Positions 25,421 through 34,545 of a stretch of DNA of 64,000 bases are shown here, piece after piece (position 1 is the stretch's first letter; each line of letters starts with the position of its first letter). The translations under genes were made by a program, and so were the position numbers. Under the pieces are notes generated by a model that searched no databases, was not told where the DNA came from, and worked only from the letters and a program-made list of their open reading frames with translations. The DNA is from JBOFIQ01 sp051654905 (lineage in GTDB: Bacteria > Actinomycetota > Actinomycetes > Propionibacteriales > Propionibacteriaceae). The stretch is taken from assembly GCA_051654905.1 (NCBI GenBank), contig JBOFYY010000156.1:124001-188000 (forward strand), read 5' to 3'.

Positions 25421-26758
25421 ATGTCCTCACGCAGATATCGTCACCGCTTATATGTTGCACTCCTTGGTATGAGCTTGACAGTAACAGCATGTTCTTCTTT
25501 ACCCTGGAAAAAGAATACTGTAAAGAAGACTGACGAAACTATCACAATTTGCGTATGGGACGAAAAACTAAAGCAGTCTTATGAAGCATCATTAGCAGAG
25601 TTTTCAAAGAAAAATCCCGATATTGCCACACGCGTAAATTATATCCCATGGACAACCTATTTTGATCAATTATATTACGATATCAAAAAAGAACAAGCTG
25701 ATGATATTTTTATGCTCAACGCCGACCAACTAAGAAATTTTGTTGATCAAAAAAATATCATTGAGATCGGGTCTGAATTTTCTGAAATCTCTCCCGCGTG
25801 GCTACCTGCAGCCATAGAGCAATACACAATATCTGGAAAACTATATGGCATCCCGCAAACCACAGATGGCGGAAGCGTTCTTTTTTATAATGAAGATCTC
25901 CTCACCAAAGCCACGCTTAATCCTGCAGATATTTCTGCGTTAGCCTGGCGACCAGATGGCACTGGAGACACTTTGCGAAATATCGCTCGTAGGCTTACTA
26001 TCGACGCCACTGGAAAACCAGCAACTGATCCGGAGTTTAACGCAAGCAAAACTAAATACTGGGGATATTCCGCAGCACAAGATCTTCCTGGAGTTTACGG
26101 AAATTTCCTAGCATCAAATGGCGTCTCTATTCAAGATGAGCATGGTTCTTTTACTTTTGCTACTCCAGAAGGAAGTCAGACTTTCAGTTATCTAGCTGAT
26201 ATGATAAATAAAGATCATAGTTCCCCTCCCGCAGATATAACTAATCGCAGTGGCGATGTTATGCGAGATCAATTCATTCAAGGAAACATAGCCTTATATC
26301 AAACAGGAATTTGGAATCTTCCGACAATTGCCGATAAAACAAAGTTTCCTTGGGGAATAGCTCCTATTCCAGCTGGACCTAAAGGGAATATCTCTATTTC
26401 AAATAGCACTGTACTTGCCGGGAACTCGAAAACTGAACATAGCGCAAACACAATTAAAGTAATGCAATGGCTAGGATCAACCGCAAGCGCGCAGCATCTT
26501 GGAAAAAATGGCTACCTGACAGCTTTCAAAGGGTCGAATGAGTCCTTTGTAGACTATTGGAAAACTAAAAATATTGATACTTCCTTAATTATCAAGTCAA
26601 GCGAAACTAGCAGTGGACGCTTTCCCAGTGGGGAAAAGTTCCCCTTAGCTAGGATCGAATGGAAAGCTAGTTTTAATGATATTTTCCTAGGCAAATCAAC
26701 CGATATTTTAGCATCACTTAAAAAAGCACAAGATGACGCAAATAGAGTTATCAAGTAA
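25421..26758 (+). CDS. Orphan ABC-type sugar-binding lipoprotein
   Basis: Secreted solute-binding protein of the bacterial extracellular family 1 (carbohydrate type), 445 residues. The signal peptide ends in VTAC (residues 21-24), predicting a lipid-anchored Cys24. It continues with ITICVWDEKLKQSYEASLAEF and a long two-lobe domain with the GIPQTTDGGSVLFYNEDL segment typical of sugar binders. No permease or ATPase gene is adjacent, so it must use a transporter encoded elsewhere. It is visibly more A+T rich than its neighbours and sits between hemW and lepA on the opposite strand, which suggests later insertion. Confidence 0.85.
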   Translation: MSSRRYRHRLYVALLGMSLTVTACSSLPWKKNTVKKTDETITICVWDEKLKQSYEASLAEFSKKNPDIATRVNYIPWTTYFDQLYYDIKKEQADDIFMLNADQLRNFVDQKNIIEIGSEFSEISPAWLPAAIEQYTISGKLYGIPQTTDGGSVLFYNEDLLTKATLNPADISALAWRPDGTGDTLRNIARRLTIDATGKPATDPEFNASKTKYWGYSAAQDLPGVYGNFLASNGVSIQDEHGSFTFATPEGSQTFSYLADMINKDHSSPPADITNRSGDVMRDQFIQGNIALYQTGIWNLPTIADKTKFPWGIAPIPAGPKGNISISNSTVLAGNSKTEHSANTIKVMQWLGSTASAQHLGKNGYLTAFKGSNESFVDYWKTKNIDTSLIIKSSETSSGRFPSGEKFPLARIEWKASFNDIFLGKSTDILASLKKAQDDANRVIK

Positions 26759-26764
26759 CTAAAA

Positions 26765-26810
26765 ATTGGAGGGGTTCCAGCGAATGCGTATCCGCTGAAA
26801 CCCCTCCAAT
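26765..26810. terminator. Bidirectional terminator between the binding protein and lepA
   Basis: Arms 26765-26782 and 26793-26810 pair over 18 bases with one mismatch. TTTTTATT follows on the forward strand and the complementary A-run precedes the hairpin, so it serves both convergent genes. Confidence 0.9.
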
Positions 26811-26827
26811 TTTTATTAACTTAAATA

Positions 26828-28711
26828 CTATTTTTGTTTTTGAGAATCCTTATTCGATTCCCCCGTAGACAATGCCGCAATGAAGGCTTCCTGTGGAACT
26901 TCAACTCTTCCCACCATCTTCATACGTTTCTTGCCTTCTTTCTGCTTTTCCAACAGCTTGCGTTTACGAGTGATATCGCCGCCATAACATTTAGCTAGCA
27001 CATCTTTACGCATAGCACGAATTGTTTCGCGAGCAATAACTCGAGCACCAATAGCAGCCTGAATAGGGACTTCAAACTGCTGACGTGGAATAAGCTCTTT
27101 AAGCTTTGCAGCCATAGCGAGCCCATAATTATATGCTTTATCTTTATGCACAATTGAGCTAAAGGCATCAACAGGTTCGCCATGTAGCAGAATATCCACT
27201 TTAACTAAATCTGCCATTTGCTCACCGGCAGCATCATAATCTAAGGAAGCATATCCCTTAGTTCTGGATTTAAGCGCATCAAAGAAGTCGAAAACAATTT
27301 CAGCTAGCGGTAGCGTGTATCGAATCTCAACGCGATCTTCCGACAGATAATCCATTCCGGTCTGTACCCCACGGCGATTCTGACAAAGCTCCATGATGGT
27401 ACCGATGTATTCCGACGGCGAAAGAATCGTTGCCTTAATAACAGGCTCCCATACCTCAGCAATTTTCCCTTCTGGGTATTCACTGGGATTGGTGACGGTA
27501 TGCTCGCTGCCATCTTCCATGACGACGCGATAGACCACGTTCGGAGCCGTCGAGATGAGATCTAGATTAAATTCTCGTTCTAGCCGTTCCCGTACGATTT
27601 CCATATGGAGAAGTCCTAGGAATCCGGTACGGAAACCGAAACCAAGTGCGCCCGATGTTTCCGGCTCATAGGTCAAGGCTGCGTCATTTAGCTGTAATTT
27701 ATCTAACGCTTCTCGTAACTCAGGAAAGTCACGCCCCTCAATAGGGTAGATACCGGCGTACACCATCGGATTTGGGTGTCTATAGCCCCCTAGCGACTCC
27801 GTAGCAGGCTTATTGGCATTAGTGACGGTGTCACCAACCCGAGACTGTCGAACCTCTTTTACACCGGTGATGAGGTAACCAGTCTCTCCCACTCCAAGGC
27901 TGGGAGATTTAATCGGCTCGGGCGAGATAACACCTACCTCAAGTACCTCATGGGCGGCCTTTGTGGACATCATAAGGATTTTTTCCCGATGACTTAGCTC
28001 ACCATCAATGACTCGAACATAAGTTACGACGCCACGGTAGGTGTCGTAGATGGAGTCAAAAATAAGAGCACGAGCTGGAGCATTCGGGTCCCCCACCGGG
28101 TGCGGAATCTTCTCGACGATAGCGTCTAGTAGTTCTCGCACACCTTCGCCAGTTTTCGCTGATACGCGCAATACATCATCTTGATCGCAACCAATAATTC
28201 CAGCAATCTCAGCAGCATACTTCTCTGGCTGGGCGTTGGGAAGATCGATCTTATTAAGCACTGGAATGATCGTTAGATCTGCTTCTATTGCAAGGTATAG
28301 GTTAGCAAGCGTTTGAGCTTCAATACCTTGAGCAGCATCTACCAGCAGCACAGCACCTTCACAGGCCGCCAAGGAGCGCGATACTTCGTAAGTGAAGTCA
28401 ACGTGACCAGGAGTGTCGATCATGTTAAGGACGTAATTATCACCCTTTTTAGCCCACGGCATACGTACCGCTTGGGATTTGATGGTGATGCCGCGCTCTC
28501 GCTCGATATCCATTCGGTCGAGATATTGCGCGCGCATAGCGCGAGGATCCACAACTTCAGTTAGCTGCAGCATTCGATCAGCAAGGGTAGACTTGCCGTG
28601 ATCAATATGGGCAATTATGCAGAAGTTGCGGATGATATCCGGGTTAGTTTTCCCGGGCGTCGGCATATCAGGGCTCACGTTGCTCCGGTCCTGGTCGTTT
28701 GGAATCAGCAC
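26828..28711 (-). CDS. lepA: Elongation factor 4 (LepA)
   Basis: Ribosomal GTPase that back-translocates or aids assembly of ribosomes. Motifs: G1 AHIDHGKST, G2/G3 region DTPGHVDF, G4 NKIDLP, and the LepA-specific C-terminal domain ending with ITRKRKLLEKQKEGKKRMK. From GTG 28711 it has 627 residues; a GTG at 28678 preceded by GGAG gives a start closer to other LepA proteins and may be the real one. It is divergent from rpsT, a conserved neighbour arrangement in Gram-positive bacteria. Confidence 0.97.
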   Translation of the reverse strand: MLIPNDQDRSNVSPDMPTPGKTNPDIIRNFCIIAHIDHGKSTLADRMLQLTEVVDPRAMRAQYLDRMDIERERGITIKSQAVRMPWAKKGDNYVLNMIDTPGHVDFTYEVSRSLAACEGAVLLVDAAQGIEAQTLANLYLAIEADLTIIPVLNKIDLPNAQPEKYAAEIAGIIGCDQDDVLRVSAKTGEGVRELLDAIVEKIPHPVGDPNAPARALIFDSIYDTYRGVVTYVRVIDGELSHREKILMMSTKAAHEVLEVGVISPEPIKSPSLGVGETGYLITGVKEVRQSRVGDTVTNANKPATESLGGYRHPNPMVYAGIYPIEGRDFPELREALDKLQLNDAALTYEPETSGALGFGFRTGFLGLLHMEIVRERLEREFNLDLISTAPNVVYRVVMEDGSEHTVTNPSEYPEGKIAEVWEPVIKATILSPSEYIGTIMELCQNRRGVQTGMDYLSEDRVEIRYTLPLAEIVFDFFDALKSRTKGYASLDYDAAGEQMADLVKVDILLHGEPVDAFSSIVHKDKAYNYGLAMAAKLKELIPRQQFEVPIQAAIGARVIARETIRAMRKDVLAKCYGGDITRKRKLLEKQKEGKKRMKMVGRVEVPQEAFIAALSTGESNKDSQKQK

Positions 28712-28863
28712 TTAATCATCTCATGTTTACCCGCCCCACGCGAAACTTTCACACTCCCGGCTTGCTTCAACACCAATTCCAGTGATAGCCTCAGTCCTCG
28801 CGTTATATGGCAACATAAAGCGTATCCAGATCTAACACTCTTAAACTGATTGAGGCTAGCCCA

Positions 28864-29139
28864 GTGGCGAACATCAAGTCCCAGATGAAGCGCATTAAGA
28901 CGAACGAAAAGGCTCGTCAGCGCAATAAGGCAGTGAAGGCTGCCCTGCGTACTCACGTGCGTCGCTTCCGCGAGGCTCTAGAGTCCGGTGATACCGCTAA
29001 GGCTGCCGAGCTCGCCAAGGTCGCAACCCGCGCCCTCGACGTAGCCGCCAGCAAGGGTGTCATCCACAAGAATCAGGCTGCTAACCGTAAGTCTTCTGTC
29101 GCTGCTGATGCCGCGAAGATGACCGCGGAAGCTAAGTAA
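28864..29139 (+). CDS. rpsT: 30S ribosomal protein S20
   Basis: Binds 16S rRNA early in small-subunit assembly. The 91-residue basic protein starts ANIKSQMKRIKTNEKARQRN after the initiator, the classic S20 N terminus, and includes KGVIHKNQAANRKS. The start is GTG at 28864, with GAGG nine bases before it. Its codon use is noticeably more G+C rich and more biased than the neighbours, as usual for ribosomal proteins. holA follows on the other strand, keeping the common holA/rpsT/lepA clustering. Confidence 0.98.
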   Translation: MANIKSQMKRIKTNEKARQRNKAVKAALRTHVRRFREALESGDTAKAAELAKVATRALDVAASKGVIHKNQAANRKSSVAADAAKMTAEAK

Positions 29140-29184
29140 CACCTGACGTTTTCTTTTCTACGCGGCGCATGCCGCGTCAGCTTC

Positions 29185-29208
29185 CAGCGTCCCTTAACCG
29201 GGACGCTG
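29185..29208 (+). terminator. Terminator-like hairpin after rpsT
   Basis: CAGCGTCCC (29185-29193) and GGGACGCTG (29200-29208) form a perfect nine-base stem with a six-base loop. A second short palindrome, ACGCGGC...GCCGCGT, lies just upstream at 29160-29177. The T-run afterwards is weak. Confidence 0.65.
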
Positions 29209-29298
29209 TTGGCGTTTCAGGATGCACCGGACCCATCTTGTAATGGTGGGTGCGTTTCTCGTCTTAGACGGTCTTATAACGCACTACCATTACTTTTG

Positions 29299-30267
29299 CT
29301 ATCGTCGACTGAGCTGTAGCACTAACTTTTCTAACGTAAAATCAGGGCTACCGGCTGCACCTTTAATGTCAGCATCAGCTTGAGCGACCAAAGAGATACC
29401 TCTAGCAATCCGGTCTTCGTTCCATACTCTAGATTGCCGAGCTAGGTCCTTAACCTTCCATGGTGGACATCCAACTATCGCTGCAATCTCGTTATCTCTA
29501 AGTTGCTGTCGTTGCGCTCCAAGGTATTTACCTAAGGTACGAAGTGTATTTGCTAGCGCGCTAGTCATCAGCACTGGAGCAACTCCAGTTTCCAATGCCC
29601 AGCGTAGTTTTTCCAAAGCGCCTTCTGGACGTCCATTAAGAACATCATCAGCTACGGAAAAACTGGTTACTTCAGCACGTCCACCAAAATAACGCTTGAT
29701 GAACTCTTGCGTTAATGGCTCGCCTTCAGCAGTATCAGCATGGAGTTGCGATATTGCTGCCGCTAATGATCGAAGATCTTGTCCTACTCCCATTATGAGA
29801 GCTTGAGCAGCACTGACATCAATTCTGCTACCTAATGAGCGAGCTTCTCTAGTAACAAAATCAACCAGCTCACCAGATTTTAAAGTTGGAACTGTAATAA
29901 CCTGACAACGAGTTTTTTTGATCTTATCAACCAGTCCTTTGCCTTTAACTCCACCGGGGTGAACCAAAACTAAACAGACATCTTCTGGCGTATTTTCCGC
30001 TAGCGAGATCAATGTCGCATGAAGATCTGTCGACAAACTTCCCAGGTCACTAATAACTGCAATAGAAGCCGATGAAAATAGTGACCCCCCCGTTATCTCA
30101 GCTAGCTCACCAGCCTCTACTTTTCCAGCATCTACGATATTAAGCAGTGCGTCTGGAATCTGGGCTAGTGCTCGCGCACGAATGTTACTTACAGCGCGTT
30201 CTGCTAAGAGTGATTCTGATCCACTGATCAAGATGGTCTGGCCGAATACTTGGTCTTGATTTCCCAC
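29299..30267 (-). CDS. holA: DNA polymerase III delta subunit
   Basis: Clamp-loader subunit that opens the sliding clamp. The 322-residue protein has the delta N-terminal fold (TILISGSESLLAERAVSNIR, SIAVISDLGSL) and the C-terminal helical collar region ending in SPDFTLEKLVLQLS. Sequence conservation in this family is low, but gene position is decisive: comEC-holA-rpsT is a common bacterial order. Here two surface-protein genes separate comEC from holA. Confidence 0.9.
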   Translation of the reverse strand: MGNQDQVFGQTILISGSESLLAERAVSNIRARALAQIPDALLNIVDAGKVEAGELAEITGGSLFSSASIAVISDLGSLSTDLHATLISLAENTPEDVCLVLVHPGGVKGKGLVDKIKKTRCQVITVPTLKSGELVDFVTREARSLGSRIDVSAAQALIMGVGQDLRSLAAAISQLHADTAEGEPLTQEFIKRYFGGRAEVTSFSVADDVLNGRPEGALEKLRWALETGVAPVLMTSALANTLRTLGKYLGAQRQQLRDNEIAAIVGCPPWKVKDLARQSRVWNEDRIARGISLVAQADADIKGAAGSPDFTLEKLVLQLSRR

Positions 30268-30335
30268 AACACCATCCTGTCAGTTTGATGACTATTCTTT
30301 ACTGCTTTTACTGTTTCTTAAGTTTTACCAAGAAG

Positions 30336-31040
30336 TTACCGACTGACGGTAAACGGTTCTGCTACTACAACAAGATTATCGCGTGGCTCAATAACTGTAG
30401 AACCATCTGGAAGCTCTTGAGAAACCATCGGACCGGTACAAGTAACCAGAACTAACTGATGAGGTGCTTGCGCTCCCACAATAGCCTCTGGAAGCTGCTG
30501 TTTAGAGTAAACCGATATCTGACGTACTTTATATAATGCAATATCTGCCTGCGTTGATAGTTCAAGTAATTGCCCTTGCTGTACTTGATCCAACCTAGAA
30601 AATGCTCCCGGTTTTCCACCCCAAGTAACATGACCTGCCACAATTAGTGGCCCATTCCCAGGTTGACCTGAAGACCACCATTGCCCAGCTCTATCAGCTC
30701 TTTCTGGGATTGTTAGCAACTCATTTTCGACATTACTTATCTCCAACTCTACGTCGATACCAACAGCGCCTATCTTAAGCCGACGAAAGTGCTCTGCAGG
30801 ACCAGAGCTTACTGCTACTTGCTGCTTAGAAAGATTTTCCGGTTCCAAACTTTGTTCTTTACCAGAAGAAGTTGTCTGCGCACTATGTTCCTGCGCAGTA
30901 ACCGGTACTGCCGAATTAGCAGCAGGTTCTTGCCTTGAAACTATTGCCCCATTTCTTTGGGAATAGGTAAACCCAACCACACCTATTACTCCCAATAATC
31001 CAGCGATACAGAGTATCAATGAAGATCTAAACCATCTCAT
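30336..31040 (-). CDS. srtF: Class F-like sortase
   Basis: Membrane-anchored cysteine transpeptidase that attaches surface proteins to the cell wall. An N-terminal signal anchor (LILCIAGLLGVIGVVGF) is followed by a linker and the sortase domain. The catalytic histidine is in VAGHVTWGG, the cysteine in LVLVTCTG and the arginine in VIEPRDNLVVV. The compact domain without class-A/C inserts resembles class F enzymes of actinobacteria. I use the ATG at 31040, which overlaps the stop of the upstream surface-protein gene (ATGA); an ATG at 31058 is also in frame. The 234-residue product is very likely dedicated to its neighbour. Confidence 0.85.
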   Translation of the reverse strand: MRWFRSSLILCIAGLLGVIGVVGFTYSQRNGAIVSRQEPAANSAVPVTAQEHSAQTTSSGKEQSLEPENLSKQQVAVSSGPAEHFRRLKIGAVGIDVELEISNVENELLTIPERADRAGQWWSSGQPGNGPLIVAGHVTWGGKPGAFSRLDQVQQGQLLELSTQADIALYKVRQISVYSKQQLPEAIVGAQAPHQLVLVTCTGPMVSQELPDGSTVIEPRDNLVVVAEPFTVSR

Positions 31041-32185
31041 CGACGGACTGCAATCCATATACCGCCAATAAGTATTGCTCCAACGAACGTAAAACCAGTC
31101 CAGTTTTTCTTTGTACTATTTCCAGCACGTATCAATGGTTGAGATATTTCTTGTTTTGGAGAAGTAATAGTTTTGTTAGTCGATGGTGTTGTTTCAATAC
31201 TCGGTGTAGGAGAATCACTATGCGAAATAGCTGGGCTACTTACTTTTGGTGAAGACGTTATGACTGGAGAAGTAACATTTGGCTTAGGGGTTGGGGTTAC
31301 CACAGGCTTTGGCGAACTAGGAACATCTGTTGTTAGCTTCTTAGCTATTTTCTCAGCAGTTGCTTTTGTAACATTACGTTGAGCCCTACTATCGGCTGTA
31401 CTCGGCACCCGATATTGTTTAGCAACCATAAGGTCAGGGATGCTAGCTGGAACTGTAGCTACTGCTGAGATTACTCGTTTTCCAGTACCTGCTTTCACCT
31501 CTATCAGATTCCCAATTACAGATTGCGTTACCCCATCGACAGTAACCACTATCGGAGCATGGATTAAATGCCCTGCGGTAGAAGTCACTTTTACCACAGC
31601 GCTTCCAGCAGTATTTTCTGTTGGCATTTGTATCCAAGCAAGTTCCAACGAATAAGGACCAGCTTGAGTATCTGCTCCTTTATCTAATTGCGATAGTACT
31701 TCTGCTACTCGTGGATGAGCAGCGGTAACTGCCACTCTCCTTTTCTCTACATAATCTCGCTGAGTAACGTCACCGGCTGTCCGTAATCGGATAGCATGGT
31801 CTGCAGCAGTAGTCCAGTCTGGATCATTGGTATGTGGCTCTATTGCATTGAGAATCCATGCTATTTCAGCAAGCTCTCGATCATTGATCGTACTTCCTGT
31901 AACGCTGGCTGCCCCCATAGCCGCAGGATTCATCCCTTGTTGTTTGTGCTGTCCTCGAATATCTTCTTTTTGCCACTGCGAAACTGGCCCGGGGTTACTT
32001 CCATTAATATCGATGCAATAAGCAGATTTCCCGGCAACTTTCAACGAACCTGTCTGCCCATATCCTGCAACGGCATAACCTACCAACGGCCCTTCCCCAG
32101 ACATGGCTTGAGCCGACTGAGACGATAGCCCTAAACAACCTCCTACTGTGACCGTAGCAAGAATACACCTTACTAATTTTTTCAT
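31037..32185 (-). CDS. Cell-surface protein with stalk and C-terminal anchor, likely sortase substrate
   Basis: Secreted 382-residue protein. A signal peptide (cleavage near SAQA, residue 27) is followed by a folded domain of about 220 residues. A Pro/Ser/Thr-rich stalk (about 290-345, with repeated SSPKP and TPTPKP-like units) leads to a C-terminal hydrophobic helix ending in VRR. The N-terminal YCIDI motif and a later ADHAIRL segment recall thioester (TQxA) adhesin domains, but the thioester glutamine is not at its usual place. No LPxTG is visible; LIRAGN just before the helix may be a variant sorting signal. AAGGAG precedes the ATG. It overlaps the sortase gene by four bases. Confidence 0.7.
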   Translation of the reverse strand: MKKLVRCILATVTVGGCLGLSSQSAQAMSGEGPLVGYAVAGYGQTGSLKVAGKSAYCIDINGSNPGPVSQWQKEDIRGQHKQQGMNPAAMGAASVTGSTINDRELAEIAWILNAIEPHTNDPDWTTAADHAIRLRTAGDVTQRDYVEKRRVAVTAAHPRVAEVLSQLDKGADTQAGPYSLELAWIQMPTENTAGSAVVKVTSTAGHLIHAPIVVTVDGVTQSVIGNLIEVKAGTGKRVISAVATVPASIPDLMVAKQYRVPSTADSRAQRNVTKATAEKIAKKLTTDVPSSPKPVVTPTPKPNVTSPVITSSPKVSSPAISHSDSPTPSIETTPSTNKTITSPKQEISQPLIRAGNSTKKNWTGFTFVGAILIGGIWIAVRR

Positions 32186-32220
32186 CTTCTAACTCCTTTT
32201 CTTTTAGGTGACGGTTCTAT

Positions 32221-34545
32221 TTAGATGACTGATTTTTGAGAGATGACCACAATGTTGTGTCCAGTTCTCGCGATTGAGATACTCCCGTGAATATCGGTTC
32301 TTGCTACTTTCATCCCTCGTTCTTGTAGTTGAGCTACTGTCCGAGGAGCTGGATGGTGGTAGTCGTTTTTTACTCCCACACCAATGACGGCAACACTGGC
32401 TTGAGTAGCGGCAATAAAATCAGGGTTTTGATGAGAACTTCCGTGATGGGGAACTTTCAACACATCAACGGCAATATCTTGTTGCGCTACTACCGCGGTT
32501 TGTTCTCCGGGTTCTGCATCTCCAGTCAATAGAATGCTGATCCCTTTGCTATTTGCAATTGCCATAATGCTGCCGTCATTCTCAGCAGATGATTCACCTT
32601 CTGAGCCGTGCAATAGTTTCAAAGGTGGCGGCGCAGCGATCGTCGTCCATTGCACTTCTCCTGCCAGCAAGCGCTCCCCTTGGCTGGCTTCATGGATACT
32701 CAATCCATAGTGATTGAGTTGATCAAGAATCTGCTGTCGCTGTAGCGACGGACGTCGAGAAAGCAAGACATCTCCAATAGGGCGTCGCAACGCCGCCGCT
32801 AAACCACCTACATGATCGCTATGGTCATGACTTAACACCAGCATCACAATCTTGGTTATTCCCAATTGTGAGAGACAATGCTCCATCGCAGTAGGGTCTG
32901 GGCCTACATCAACTAAAACAGCTGCACCATCTCCGGCATTTATGACAGTCGCATCACCTTGCCCCACATCACACATCACGACAGCCCAATCATTTCCTGG
33001 CCATCCAGGCTGAACTGGAACGTGCAATACCCCCAATAGCAGGAGTAGCACCATAATTACCCGCGCAACTATCGATGCCAATAATCGTGGTAGCAACCAC
33101 ATAAGAACCAACGAGAAGACTGTTACAACACCGAGCGCTGCGATATTTGTTGGCCAAGTCCAGCTAGCCCCCGGAAACTCTGCTCCCTTACGTGCCAGCC
33201 ACACAATGCCAGCAGTGCAGCAACCCGCCCCTAACGCTGCTGCACCTGAGACTGCTGGCAGCCATGCAGTGATTGCAGCTATTACTCCTAATAAAGTTGC
33301 TGGACCAACCAACGGAGCTGCAAGAGTATTAGTTACCAGCGAAACTAGCGAAATCTTTCCAGATATTGCTGTCACCAATGGCTGTGTCGCAATTTGAGCA
33401 GCTAACGGAACTGCAACAGCTTCTGCAATCCATGACGGCAGATCTGCCATCGCAGCCACTAATGGCTGCCCTAACAATATAATTCCACCACTAGCTAGCA
33501 CTGATAACGCAAAGCCAGCATTACGCGAAAGCCACGGATCTAGCAACATAAGCAGTACAACAGCAACAGATAAGTGACGTATCCCACGATTATCTCGCGC
33601 GCCACTACCTAACGCAGCTACTGCAACACATCCCATTGCAGTAGCTCGGATTACACTTGGCTCGGCACGACACAGCACCACAAAACCAGCTGCTGTTGCT
33701 ACTGAGACACCTCGTAACCACCAGCCGCGTACGCCTAGTCGCACTGCTACCACACCAGAAAAAGCCAGTAACAACGCAAGATTACTCCCCGACACTGCCG
33801 TTAAATGAGTCATGCCCGTTTTTTGGAAGTCATCAGTAAGCGCAGGCGTCATAGCAGAGGTATCACCTACCACTAAGGCTGGGACTAACGCCCGTGCGCT
33901 ATCCCATAATGGTTCGCACGATTTTCTAAGACCAGATCTCAACCGTTCGACAAGCCGCAGTCCAATATGTGGTTGTGCTAATTTTTCTATGGGGCCTTTG
34001 ACTGATAGAACAGCTAGTTGACGCTGCCCTGCTTGTGATTCCTGTGCTCTAACTAAAACATGAATATGTTCACCTACAATAAGCCGCTGATCGTTAGTAA
34101 CTTCACTAAGTAGCAGCGCTTCTGCCTGTCCGATATAGCTATTTCCTCGCCATGTTGTTGTCGTAACAGTAATAGTTGTAGCTTGCTGTTGAGGGCGCCC
34201 CTCTCGCGATTTTAGAAGCCGCGACTCACCCGAAACTACGCCAGTTATTTCGATAATTGCTCCCTGCTTCCCTGCATCGTAAAGCGGATGTCGCTCACGT
34301 ACTCCCGTCTGGATTCCAGCTGAAAGAAGACATGCTCCGGCTACTGCAGTTGCAGCTACGACGTGCCACCGCTTCCTTAACCACATGATGAAAGCAATAG
34401 CCCCTGCTATCCCAGCCAGCAAAATTGTTGTTTTGGGAGATAGCCATGTCCCTAGAACCATAGCCATCCAAGCAGCTATCGCTACTGGAACTAACCTGAT
34501 GTCATGGGATTTTTCAGTAGCATTACGCTGCGTTGACTCAGACAT
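32221..34545 (-). CDS. comEC: DNA uptake channel ComEC/Rec2
   Basis: Inner-membrane channel for single-stranded DNA in natural transformation. Order: N-terminal helices and OB-like domain, the Competence domain with many helices (about 220-500), then a C-terminal metallo-beta-lactamase-like domain (LVLSHDHSDHVGG, LTGDAE, VPHHGS), probably the nuclease. The start is the ATG at 34545 (MSESTQR), whose ATGTCTGA overlaps the comEA stop by eight bases; a frame to 34569 is longer but lacks support. The 774-residue gene is complete, without frameshift, so uptake could be functional. Confidence 0.93.
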   Translation of the reverse strand: MSESTQRNATEKSHDIRLVPVAIAAWMAMVLGTWLSPKTTILLAGIAGAIAFIMWLRKRWHVVAATAVAGACLLSAGIQTGVRERHPLYDAGKQGAIIEITGVVSGESRLLKSREGRPQQQATTITVTTTTWRGNSYIGQAEALLLSEVTNDQRLIVGEHIHVLVRAQESQAGQRQLAVLSVKGPIEKLAQPHIGLRLVERLRSGLRKSCEPLWDSARALVPALVVGDTSAMTPALTDDFQKTGMTHLTAVSGSNLALLLAFSGVVAVRLGVRGWWLRGVSVATAAGFVVLCRAEPSVIRATAMGCVAVAALGSGARDNRGIRHLSVAVVLLMLLDPWLSRNAGFALSVLASGGIILLGQPLVAAMADLPSWIAEAVAVPLAAQIATQPLVTAISGKISLVSLVTNTLAAPLVGPATLLGVIAAITAWLPAVSGAAALGAGCCTAGIVWLARKGAEFPGASWTWPTNIAALGVVTVFSLVLMWLLPRLLASIVARVIMVLLLLLGVLHVPVQPGWPGNDWAVVMCDVGQGDATVINAGDGAAVLVDVGPDPTAMEHCLSQLGITKIVMLVLSHDHSDHVGGLAAALRRPIGDVLLSRRPSLQRQQILDQLNHYGLSIHEASQGERLLAGEVQWTTIAAPPPLKLLHGSEGESSAENDGSIMAIANSKGISILLTGDAEPGEQTAVVAQQDIAVDVLKVPHHGSSHQNPDFIAATQASVAVIGVGVKNDYHHPAPRTVAQLQERGMKVARTDIHGSISIARTGHNIVVISQKSVI

